This document shows positions 1-5,415 of a DNA stretch of 15,765 nt, piece after piece (positions within the stretch are counted from its first letter, which is position 1; the number at the start of each line of letters is the position of its first letter). The notes below the pieces were generated by a model that was not told the origin of the DNA, ran no database searches, and was given only the letters and a program-made list of their open reading frames with translations. The position numbers and the translations under genes were made by a program. The DNA is from Candidatus Magasanikbacteria bacterium RIFCSPHIGHO2_02_FULL_50_9b (lineage in GTDB: Bacteria > Patescibacteriota > Patescibacteriia > Magasanikbacterales > 2-02-FULL-50-9b): positions 1-15,765 of the forward strand of contig MFQD01000035.1 in assembly GCA_001782975.1 (NCBI GenBank). The letters are read 5' to 3'.

Positions 1-320
1 TGACAGTTCCTGACGTCATCCACCCACCACTCGCTCGTTGGCCACCAGACGATCTGCATCCTTGGCGCAAGGTAGCGCGCCAGCGCGACGACGCAGATGC
101 TGAAAAGCAGACAGGTCATCGAGGTAGAGAGAGTGTAAAACGCGAGTTCGATGTAGTAGCCGTAGGAAACTTTGGCACCGAGCTGCTGCTCGAGCCTTGA
201 AAGGAAGATGCTGAACAAGGGTCCGAGCGCCGCCATGTTGAGAAACAGACCAAACCCGATGATCCACACTGCCCACGTGCGCCGCTCTGGCTCGACATAC
301 GCATTCGTGAAATTTCGCAT
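1..320 (-). CDS. Integral membrane protein, N-terminal part (cut by window edge)
   Basis: This reading frame is open from ATG at 320 down to position 1 (106 codons, no stop). It begins MRNFTNAYVEPERRTWAVWI. Two hydrophobic stretches are visible, about residues 17-40 (rich in I, G, F and L, ending FSIFLSRLEQQLGAK) and about 58-83 (LAFYTLSTSMTC through VVALARYL). This suggests a short cytoplasmic N-terminus, a first membrane helix, an external loop and a second helix. A clear Shine-Dalgarno GGAGG at 329-325 fixes the start. The frame is about 57% GC by counting, higher than most neighbours. It is divergent from the surface-protein gene at 384. No family is recognised, and the missing C-terminal part prevents assignment. 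Confidence 0.65.
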   Translation of the reverse strand, partial: MRNFTNAYVEPERRTWAVWIIGFGLFLNMAALGPLFSIFLSRLEQQLGAKVSYGYYIELAFYTLSTSMTCLLFSICVVALARYLAPRMQIVWWPTSEWWVDDVRNC

Positions 321-324
321 GGTA

Positions 325-329
325 CCTCC
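325..329 (-). promoter_or_regulatory. Shine-Dalgarno of the truncated membrane gene
   Basis: GGAGG read on the minus strand, 4 nt before the ATG at 320-318. It is one of only two convincing Shine-Dalgarno sequences in the window, so it is informative for the start choice. Confidence 0.7.
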
Positions 330-366
330 AACAACATGTTTGCAAAATGCGTATCTTTTGTAAAGG

Positions 367-375
367 TGCTATAAT
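367..375 (+). promoter_or_regulatory. Extended -10 promoter for the surface-protein gene
   Basis: TGCTATAAT is a perfect extended -10 element (TGn plus TATAAT). No -35 hexamer is seen at the proper distance, which is typical when a TGn is present. The expected start of transcription is about position 382, only 1-2 nt before the ATG at 384, so the mRNA would be effectively leaderless. Confidence 0.6.
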
Positions 376-383
376 TCTGCCGT

Positions 384-1454
384 ATGTTTCGTTCCGTTTT
401 TGCTCTCTTTGGTTTTCTTGCATTCATGCCGTTTATTATTGAAGCGGCTACCATCGGTTTTGTAAGTTCTAGTGGTGTCTGGTTTTCCGCAGATCCGCCG
501 TTCAGCGGCGTTGCTGTTAAAACATACAGTGTTGTACTCAACAATGAATACAAACAATTAACCGCCACCATCGCATTTGCTGATAATGGCCAAGAATTCG
601 GACGTACGACCATTGTAGTTCCCCAAGAAGAGGCGCGTCAGATTCAAGTTATTTGGACGCCGACCTATGGCAAGCACACCATTGCAGCAAAATTTGTTTC
701 TGCTTTTGTGATTGATTCGAGCGGCAATACCAAACAATTATCGCAGTCAGAAATGGACAGCTTTGCGCCACCAATTTCTCAATCAATTGACATTGACAAT
801 GATAGCGACAAAGATGGTATCGGCGACCACACTGAAATCAGCACCTATGGCACCGCGCCGCTCAAAGCCGACACTGATGATGACGGATTAAACGACTACG
901 ACGAAATTTTCAAATATAAAACTGATCCGAAAAAAGCAAACACCGATGGGGACGGGATGAATGATGGCGATGAAGTACGCGCCGGACGCAATCCGTTGGT
1001 GCAAGACGATCCACCACCGCCGCCTGCGCCTCCGACTGCTGCTGCACCAAGCAGCGGCGGACAAACCGTTGTTGTTCAAGAAAGCGCAAAACAGCAACAG
1101 CAACCGGCAGTGCCGAAACAAACAGCACAAACACAAACTCAATTACAAACTCAACTGAGCCAACAACAAAAAACTGCAGCCGAATCTGCTGCAAAGAAAA
1201 AAGCAGCAGTTGCGAGCCAAGTCAAACCAACCACGGATGATGCCGTATCTGTAGCGCTCGTTGCTACCACAACGCCGGCCGCTCAAACAACCTCTACAGA
1301 ATTAATCGCACCACCGACACAACAAACAAATAGTAATCAAACTGACGAGGATGATACTAGATGGGTCACCGTACTCGGCACAGTTGCCGGTCTGCTCGCC
1401 GTTGCCGCTGCAGTTTCTGGTGCGCTCGCGTGGCGCGAAAAAAATCGATATTGA
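384..1454 (+). CDS. Secreted surface protein with thrombospondin type 3-like calcium repeats and C-terminal membrane anchor
   Basis: 356 residues. Residues 1-21 form a signal peptide (MFRSVFALFGFLAFMPFIIE followed by AATIG). Residues about 22-128 look like a beta-sandwich domain. Residues about 136-200 hold three Asp-rich loops of the thrombospondin type 3/EF-hand-like kind: DIDNDSDKDGIGD, ADTDDDGLNDYDE and ANTDGDGMNDGDE. These are known to bind calcium in that family. Residues 209-325 are a low-complexity linker, first Pro-rich and then Gln/Ala/Thr-rich. A membrane helix lies at about 327-349, followed by the basic tail WREKNRY. This predicts an envelope protein anchored at its C-terminus with the domains outside; the ligand is unknown. 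It starts at an ATG with no Shine-Dalgarno and an extended -10 directly in front. It ends with TGA and is convergent with the Cys-rich gene. Confidence 0.85.
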   Translation: MFRSVFALFGFLAFMPFIIEAATIGFVSSSGVWFSADPPFSGVAVKTYSVVLNNEYKQLTATIAFADNGQEFGRTTIVVPQEEARQIQVIWTPTYGKHTIAAKFVSAFVIDSSGNTKQLSQSEMDSFAPPISQSIDIDNDSDKDGIGDHTEISTYGTAPLKADTDDDGLNDYDEIFKYKTDPKKANTDGDGMNDGDEVRAGRNPLVQDDPPPPPAPPTAAAPSSGGQTVVVQESAKQQQQPAVPKQTAQTQTQLQTQLSQQQKTAAESAAKKKAAVASQVKPTTDDAVSVALVATTTPAAQTTSTELIAPPTQQTNSNQTDEDDTRWVTVLGTVAGLLAVAAAVSGALAWREKNRY

Positions 1455-1515
1455 CAACAAAAAGAGACCTGGTGGGGAGTCGAACATTGCATCAAATCTT
1501 TTCCGTATCTCGCAT

Positions 1516-1565
1516 AAAAAAACAGCAGTCCGCAACGCGAGGGTTACCTCTCGCGCGCGAACTGC
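1516..1565 (-). terminator. Intrinsic terminator of the Cys-rich lipoprotein gene
   Basis: On the minus strand, GCAGT (1565-1561) pairs with ACTGC (1529-1525), and CGCGAG pairs with CTCGCG around the loop GGTAACCT, with small bulges between. Seven T residues follow (1522-1516). It lies 30 nt after the stop codon. Its CGCGCGAGAGG segment is identical over 11 nt to the sense strand of the 3'-UTR hairpin behind thrS (7030-7107), so it may be a diverged relative. The rest of the gap 1455-1593 shows no gene, and no T-tract terminator serves the plus-strand gene ending at 1454. Confidence 0.8.
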
Positions 1566-1593
1566 CATGACCGTGATCTGGCTCGGCGGTCAG

Positions 1594-2841
1594 CTACTTC
1601 TTCTTGTCGATCGCCTGCTGTTGCGCTTTCTTCTCCGCGCAGATCTTCTTGAGATTCGGCGAGTGGTATGGCTGTGGGATTGCCTTTCCGTTCGCGTCGT
1701 ATTCCTGCTTCCCGCTCAACGGAACGAGCACCGGCTGTTCACCGATAAGCACCGCAGTGATCGGTCCATTGAAGATGACGATGTTGAGGGTCACTTTGTG
1801 ACCACCAACCATGACGTGATTTTGCACCATACCCTTCACGTGGACGACGTAGCCCGCGTTCCAGTGCAGCTGCTCGTCATCATCCTCACACAACCCCTTC
1901 AGAGAGAAGCCTTGTGCATAGGACGAGAGCGCATACGGAGTCCATGCATCATTTGGGTTGAACACCTTCTTGAAGGCATTTCCCAAAAAAATCGACGGTA
2001 CCATGGACACCGGTGGCTTGTCGCCCGGAGGGTCGAGATCGATATTCGCGCCGAACGTCACCTGAAGGTTGCGGTGGACGCACCCCCCGTCGATGCAGGA
2101 ATCCACGGTCCACGCATTCTTGTCGTCGCAGTTCTTTTGCGTGTGTGTGCACCCATTGTTGGTGGGGACGCACGCGTCGATTGTGCAGGCGTCGTCGTCT
2201 GAACAATTTGCCGGCTTGCCCGGTGCGCATGTCTTGCCGCTACATATATCGTTCGTCGTGCAGACGTTACCGTCTTCACACGGAATGTACGCGACCCATC
2301 CGATGTCATACACGCACCCGATGCTCGGATGGCAGCCGTCATTCGTGCACGCATTGCCGTCGTTGCACATATTCGGCTGGCCCTTGCACAAGCCGTCGGC
2401 AGCACAGGTGTCGAGAATCGTGCACAGATTGCTGTCTGAACACGTCACTGCATTGCTCAAGTGTACGCAACCCTTTGAGAGATCACACGCGTCGTCCGTG
2501 CAGACGTTCCCGTCTTCACACGGATCGACGTTCCCAGACATGATGCAGTTTTGATTCCCGTCGCACACGCCGTGCAAGATGCACTTCGCAATGTCGAAGC
2601 ACGAAGCACCTTGCGGGCACTGCAACTCTTCGGTCACCAGATCAACTGCGTGAACATCCTCAATGTTCAGTGCCAAGACGACATCGACCGATCGAGTTTC
2701 GGATTCCTTGATGCTACTCGAGTCTGCGCCATGGCTTTCTGCGTCGATCGCTGCCATGCCGCCCTGAAGAGCACTGTCATCGCTCGCACACGCGCTGCAC
2801 ACGGACAAGATGAGCACAGACACCGTGAAATTGTGACGCAT
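1594..2841 (-). CDS. Secreted Cys-rich lipoprotein-like protein with CTDC-type (PF00526-like) repeats
   Basis: 415 residues. The N-terminus has basic residues, a hydrophobic core and then CSAC (15-18 region), a plausible but non-ideal lipobox, so a lipoprotein is likely rather than certain. Residues 21-104 include an acidic linker and CPQGASCFDIAKC. Six Cys repeats follow (about 108-254) of the form C-x-D-x-N-x-C-T-x-D-x-C, for example CEDGNVCTDDAC, CNDGNACTNDGC and CSDDDACTIDAC. This is the pattern of the Dictyostelium CTDC repeat, also common in myxobacterial secreted proteins. The last repeat has Trp for the second Cys (NAWTVDSC). Residues 260-395 are an unrecognised, mostly Cys-free domain, and the tail is Lys/Gln-rich. 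The start is fixed by GGGGAG 8 nt upstream. Its higher GC (about 56%) and Shine-Dalgarno set it apart from the core genes, and transfer is possible. Ligand and role are unknown. Confidence 0.85.
   Translation of the reverse strand: MRHNFTVSVLILSVCSACASDDSALQGGMAAIDAESHGADSSSIKESETRSVDVVLALNIEDVHAVDLVTEELQCPQGASCFDIAKCILHGVCDGNQNCIMSGNVDPCEDGNVCTDDACDLSKGCVHLSNAVTCSDSNLCTILDTCAADGLCKGQPNMCNDGNACTNDGCHPSIGCVYDIGWVAYIPCEDGNVCTTNDICSGKTCAPGKPANCSDDDACTIDACVPTNNGCTHTQKNCDDKNAWTVDSCIDGGCVHRNLQVTFGANIDLDPPGDKPPVSMVPSIFLGNAFKKVFNPNDAWTPYALSSYAQGFSLKGLCEDDDEQLHWNAGYVVHVKGMVQNHVMVGGHKVTLNIVIFNGPITAVLIGEQPVLVPLSGKQEYDANGKAIPQPYHSPNLKKICAEKKAQQQAIDKKK
2257..2284 (-). repeat. Direct DNA repeat inside the Cys-rich gene, copy 1
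   Basis: 28 nt that match positions 2497-2524 at 27 of 28 bases; the one difference is at 2269 versus 2509. Each copy encodes the PCEDGNVCT part of a Cys repeat. Such near identity in DNA, among repeats that are otherwise diverged, points to recent duplication or gene conversion. Confidence 0.8.
2497..2524 (-). repeat. Direct DNA repeat inside the Cys-rich gene, copy 2
   Basis: Partner of the 2257-2284 copy, 240 bp away in the same orientation, with 27 of 28 bases identical. Confidence 0.8.
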
Positions 2842-2849
2842 GGTTCATG

Positions 2850-2855
2850 CTCCCC
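2850..2855 (-). promoter_or_regulatory. Shine-Dalgarno of the Cys-rich gene
   Basis: GGGGAG on the minus strand, 8 nt before the ATG at 2841-2839. It decides this start over an out-of-frame ATG at 2849-2847. Confidence 0.75.
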
Positions 2856-2912
2856 AATGGGTGGTTGCGTTCTGAATGGCTTCTCTTGCCGAATCCGACA
2901 AAAGAACAGTGG

Positions 2913-2941
2913 AGTATACTAAGAAAAACTGATTTTGTCAA
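2913..2941 (-). promoter_or_regulatory. Sigma70-type promoter of the Cys-rich gene
   Basis: Minus strand: TTGACA (2941-2936), a 17-nt spacer, then TATACT (2918-2913). Expected transcription start is near 2906, giving a leader of about 65 nt with the Shine-Dalgarno near its end. Its -35 lies 4 bp from the -35 of the secE promoter. Confidence 0.85.
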
Positions 2942-2945
2942 CACC

Positions 2946-2974
2946 TTGACAAAAAAACGCCATTCCCTTATGAT
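2946..2974 (+). promoter_or_regulatory. Sigma70-type promoter of secE-nusG-rplK
   Basis: Plus strand: TTGACA (2946-2951), a 17-nt spacer, then TATGAT (2969-2974). Expected transcription start is about 2981. This is the best promoter match in front of the operon. Confidence 0.85.
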
Positions 2975-2988
2975 GCGTGTATCACATC

Positions 2989-3007
2989 GCCCTGCGGGGC
3001 TTTTTTT
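2989..3007 (+). terminator. Terminator-like hairpin in the secE leader (possible attenuator)
   Basis: GCCC (2989-2992), loop TGCG, GGGC (2997-3000), then seven T residues (3001-3007). It begins about 8 nt after the predicted start of the secE transcript and ends 11 nt before the secE ATG. No other plus-strand promoter or gene is seen that it could serve. The 4-bp GC stem is short, so it may stop only part of the polymerases. Confidence 0.55.
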
Positions 3008-3018
3008 AAAACAGCACT

Positions 3019-3216
3019 ATGGCATCAGTTGTCCACCAAATCACCGAATATCTGAAAGGCGCGCAGGAAGAGCTGCGCAAAGTTGTCTGGCCAAGCCGCC
3101 AAGAAACGACACGCTCCACGATTGCGGTCATTGCGATCAGCGTTGCGATGGGCGCATTTTTTTGGGTGCTTGATCTGATTTTTAACAAAGTTCTTTCAGC
3201 CGTGCTCACGAAATAA
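3019..3216 (+). CDS. secE: Preprotein translocase subunit SecE
   Basis: 65 residues, the usual size of short bacterial SecE. An amphipathic N-terminal helix carries the family hallmark around residues 16-27 (QEELRKVVWPSRQE), followed by one membrane helix at about 34-58. SecE clamps SecY in the SecYEG channel that moves proteins across the cytoplasmic membrane. It is the first gene of secE-nusG-rplK, the standard bacterial order; its TAA is separated by a single base from the nusG ATG. No Shine-Dalgarno is present, and ATG is preceded by CACT. Confidence 0.96.
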   Translation: MASVVHQITEYLKGAQEELRKVVWPSRQETTRSTIAVIAISVAMGAFFWVLDLIFNKVLSAVLTK

Positions 3217-3217
3217 T

Positions 3218-3763
3218 ATGCCAAAACAGACCCTAGACCTCGGACGCCGCTGGTATGTCATTCACACCTATTCGGGCTACGAAGACAACGTCGCGCGCAA
3301 CATGAAACATCGCATCGAAACAATGTCGATGCAAGAAAAAATTTTTAACGTACTGGTCCCGACAGAGAAAAAAATCAAAATCAAGAACGGCAAACGTCAC
3401 ACCGTCATCGAAAAGATTTTTCCCGGCTATGTGTTTGTTGAAATGATCGTGACTGATGATTCGTGGTATATGGTTCGTAACACACCAAACGTCACTGGCT
3501 TTGTTGGCAGCGGCACCACACCAACGCCAATTTCAGAAACTGAAATTAAGTCACTCCAGAAACGCATGGGCGTTGAAGAGCCAAAATATCAGATAGATGT
3601 GATGGTCGGATCGCCGGTAAAAATCGTTGACGGGCCGTTCAAAAACATGGAAGGTAAAATTGATCAGATTGACGAAGCGCGCGGCAAGGTCAAGGTGCTC
3701 GTCAACATGTTTGGCCGCGAAACCCCGGTCGAGCTTGACTTTTTACAGATTAAGAAAGTATAA
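3218..3763 (+). CDS. nusG: Transcription termination/antitermination factor NusG
   Basis: 181 residues, the usual length of NusG. The NGN domain spans about residues 10-118 (RRWYVIHTYSGYEDNVARN near its start, FPGYVFVEM at 68-76, VRNTPNVTGFVG at 86-97). The KOW domain is at about 128-181 (VGSPVKIVDGPFKNMEG). The NGN domain binds the RNA polymerase clamp and sets elongation and pausing. The KOW domain links polymerase to Rho or to ribosomal protein S10. It starts 1 nt after the secE stop, so it is probably translationally coupled. rplK follows 10 nt after its stop. The terminator-like hairpin in the leader of this operon makes self-control by NusG imaginable, but this is inference only. Confidence 0.97.
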   Translation: MPKQTLDLGRRWYVIHTYSGYEDNVARNMKHRIETMSMQEKIFNVLVPTEKKIKIKNGKRHTVIEKIFPGYVFVEMIVTDDSWYMVRNTPNVTGFVGSGTTPTPISETEIKSLQKRMGVEEPKYQIDVMVGSPVKIVDGPFKNMEGKIDQIDEARGKVKVLVNMFGRETPVELDFLQIKKV

Positions 3764-3773
3764 TCCCCGCACT

Positions 3774-4196
3774 ATGGCAAAGAAGATAAAAACAGTGATT
3801 AAATTGCAGATTCCGGGCGGTGGCGCGACCCCCGCACCTCCGGTAGGTCCAGCGTTGGGTCAGCACGGCTTGAATATCCAAGAATTTGTGACCAAATTCA
3901 ACGCAGCGACACAAGATCGCCGCGGCGAAACAGCACCGTGTGAAATCACCGTCTATGAAGACCGCACGTTCACCTTCGTGCTCAAGACGCCGCCTGCATC
4001 AGATTTGATTAAAAAAGCGGCAAAAATTTCGTCTGGTTCGAAAAAAGCACCGGGCGACAAAGTTGGCAAAATCACTTGGGCGCAAGCGCGTGAGATCGGC
4101 CAGCGCAAAATGCCTGACCTCAACACGGCGAACGTTGATGCGGCGGCGCGCATGATCGCCGGCACCGCACGCCAAATGGGTGTTGACGTGATCTAA
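3774..4196 (+). CDS. rplK: Large-subunit ribosomal protein uL11
   Basis: 140 residues, the family length. The start is set by homology: MAKKIKTVIKLQIPGGGATP leads into the conserved PPVGPALGQHGLNIQEF segment. The N-terminal domain (about 1-72) contacts factors, and the C-terminal domain (about 73-140; LIKKAAKISSGSKKAPGDKVG and the closing GTARQMGVDV) binds the 23S GTPase-associated centre. An in-frame upstream extension would overlap nusG and is not used. The gene normally followed by rplA is here closed by a terminator 13 nt after its stop; rplA is found only at 15316. Confidence 0.97.
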   Translation: MAKKIKTVIKLQIPGGGATPAPPVGPALGQHGLNIQEFVTKFNAATQDRRGETAPCEITVYEDRTFTFVLKTPPASDLIKKAAKISSGSKKAPGDKVGKITWAQAREIGQRKMPDLNTANVDAAARMIAGTARQMGVDVI

Positions 4197-4208
4197 GAAA
4201 TAACGGAT

Positions 4209-4236
4209 ACTCCCCTGTGTAGGGGAGTTTTTGTTT
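4209..4236 (+). terminator. Intrinsic terminator of secE-nusG-rplK
   Basis: Perfect 8-bp stem ACTCCCCT/AGGGGAGT (4209-4216 with 4221-4228), loop GTGT, then a T-rich tract TTTTTGTTT. It is a strong intrinsic terminator directly behind rplK. Confidence 0.93.
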
Positions 4237-4241
4237 ATAAT
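4236..4241 (+). promoter_or_regulatory. Candidate -10 element for the 4257 gene
   Basis: TATAAT lies at the end of the terminator T-tract, 15 nt before the ATG at 4257. Transcription would start near 4248, leaving a leader of roughly 9 nt. No -35 is recognisable, since that position falls inside the terminator hairpin, so this is tentative. Confidence 0.4.
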
Positions 4242-4256
4242 CAATAATCAGCCCAT

Positions 4257-4634
4257 ATGACAACACGCAATGTGATACGGAACATTTATTTATATCTCGT
4301 CAGCGCCGTTTCCTTGTTTCTCATGGTATTCGCGCTTGCAAGCATGATTAACTTGGGGCTGCGAACGTGGTTATTCCCCAAAGCGGATGATAACTACTAT
4401 TATCCAAAGGCGCGGCCCGAATATTGTATGCCCGACAAGGCGGGACTGCAGGTGTGCCCGACTGGAGAGGAACTCACAAAATTGGAACAGCAGGACAAAG
4501 AGCGCGCTGCTGACGCGCGTACCGCGCAACGCCAACGTGATTTAGTGCAAAACATTTCGATGCTGATCGTTGCCGCCCCACTGTTTGGGTATCACTGGAG
4601 GATCATTCGTCGTGATCGTTCACTGGAATCTTAA
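4257..4634 (+). CDS. Small two-helix membrane protein (DUF5671-like?)
   Basis: 125 residues. Membrane helix 1 is at about 9-34 (NIYLYLVSAVSLFLMVFALA). A predicted external loop follows, with a YYYP stretch, two Cys (57 and 67) that could form a disulfide, and a charged helix (71-96). Helix 2 is at about 97-113 and ends in YHWRIIRRD. The YLYLVS start and the closing HW-x-I-x-R motif recall DUF5671 membrane proteins of Patescibacteria, but I cannot confirm this. It probably shares a transcript with lemA, which starts 19 nt after its stop. Function is unknown. ATG is preceded by CAT, without a Shine-Dalgarno. Confidence 0.8.
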   Translation: MTTRNVIRNIYLYLVSAVSLFLMVFALASMINLGLRTWLFPKADDNYYYPKARPEYCMPDKAGLQVCPTGEELTKLEQQDKERAADARTAQRQRDLVQNISMLIVAAPLFGYHWRIIRRDRSLES

Positions 4635-4653
4635 TCATTTTAATTTTCTCACT

Positions 4654-5226
4654 ATGGAACTTTGGCTTATCATTCTCATCGCCGTTGTTGCGATTTTGGT
4701 ACTTTGGGTTGTCATGGCGTACAATGGCCTCGTAACGCTCCGCAATCGCTCCGCAGAAGCGTGGTCTGACATTGATGTGCAGTTGAAGCGTCGCTATGAT
4801 TTAATCCCAAATTTAGTTGAAACAGTTAAGGGCTACGCGTCGCACGAACAAGGCACTCTTGAGAAAGTTATCGCGGCGCGCAATTCGGCCATGCAGGCGC
4901 ATGATTCTGGCAGCGCAAGCATGCAAGAAAAACTGCAAGCAGAAAATGCATTGTCGAGCACACTGAAAAGCATTTTTGCATTGAGCGAAGCATATCCTGA
5001 CTTGAAGGCAAATCAAAATTTTGCAAAATTGCAGGACGAATTGTCAGACACTGAAAATAAAATTCAAGCATCGCGTCGGTTCTACAACGGCAATGTGCGC
5101 GAACTCAACACGAAAATTGAACATTTTCCGACGAATATTATTGCGGGCATGTTCAAATTTGTGAAACGCGAGTTCTTTGAGATTGCGGATGCAGCGCAGA
5201 GAGAAAATGTTCAGGTAAAATTCTAG
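4654..5226 (+). CDS. lemA: LemA family membrane protein
   Basis: 190 residues, the normal length of LemA proteins. One N-terminal membrane helix (about 2-24) is followed by the family signature YNGLVTLRNRSAEAWSDIDV and QLKRRYDLIPNLVETVKGYA, then long helices and the conserved FYNGNVRELNTKIEHFPTN segment near the C-terminus. An N-terminal extension in the same frame is possible but would run back into the preceding gene; the chosen ATG matches the family start. The exact role of LemA is not settled. It is often encoded next to htpX, as here, which suggests work in membrane-protein quality control. It follows the 4257 gene by 19 nt; a compound palindrome separates it from htpX. Confidence 0.95.
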   Translation: MELWLIILIAVVAILVLWVVMAYNGLVTLRNRSAEAWSDIDVQLKRRYDLIPNLVETVKGYASHEQGTLEKVIAARNSAMQAHDSGSASMQEKLQAENALSSTLKSIFALSEAYPDLKANQNFAKLQDELSDTENKIQASRRFYNGNVRELNTKIEHFPTNIIAGMFKFVKREFFEIADAAQRENVQVKF

Positions 5227-5232
5227 ATGGAC

Positions 5233-5380
5233 GGTAGTGGTGATATCTGTTTTCGGGACACGCGTCGCATCACTCCTGCGGTGATGCGCGCTGTCTCTCG
5301 GCTCGCTCGTTTTCAGCTTCGCTGAAAACACCAAGCTCGCTCGCCTCCGAGACGTCCCTCAAACAAATATCACCACTACC
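5233..5380. repeat. 148-bp compound palindrome between lemA and htpX
   Basis: Outer arms 5233-5252 and 5361-5380 are complementary at 19 of 20 positions. Inside are a GGGAC/GTCCC pair (5255-5259 with 5354-5358), a hairpin GCATCAC/GTGATGC (5267-5273 with 5281-5287), a GTCTC/GAGAC pair (5293-5297 with 5349-5353) and a hairpin GTTTTCAGC/GCTGAAAAC (5309-5317 with 5321-5329, loop TTC). A 9-nt direct repeat GCTCGCTCG occurs at 5301 and 5335. As RNA or single-stranded DNA it would form a branched cruciform. No T-tract follows and no open reading frame of interest lies within. It fills most of the 189-nt gap. It may be a MITE-like remnant or a structured RNA between the two genes. Confidence 0.75.
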
Positions 5381-5415
5381 AATACACCTCAAATATCTAC
5401 CTTCTCTGTTCTCAT

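Noticed and set aside
116..613. Minus-strand open frame across the divergent gap and into the surface-protein gene
   Set aside because: It crosses two supported gene starts and the extended -10, and has no recognisable product.
1468..1500. tRNA- or tmRNA-like 3' end on the minus strand (GTTCGACTCCCCACCA)
   Set aside because: The T-arm does not pair (CAATG against CCCCA), and no acceptor, D or anticodon arm can be found upstream.
1351..2202. Long plus-strand open frame opposite the Cys-rich gene
   Set aside because: Its Arg/Val-rich product with no domain is an antisense shadow; the minus strand has signal peptide, repeats, promoter, Shine-Dalgarno and terminator.
3627..3773. In-frame upstream extension of rplK
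   Set aside because: It overlaps nusG completely, and the uL11 family start is clearly at 3774.
4570..4653. N-terminal extension of lemA
   Set aside because: It overlaps the preceding gene, and the family begins with the membrane helix at 4654.
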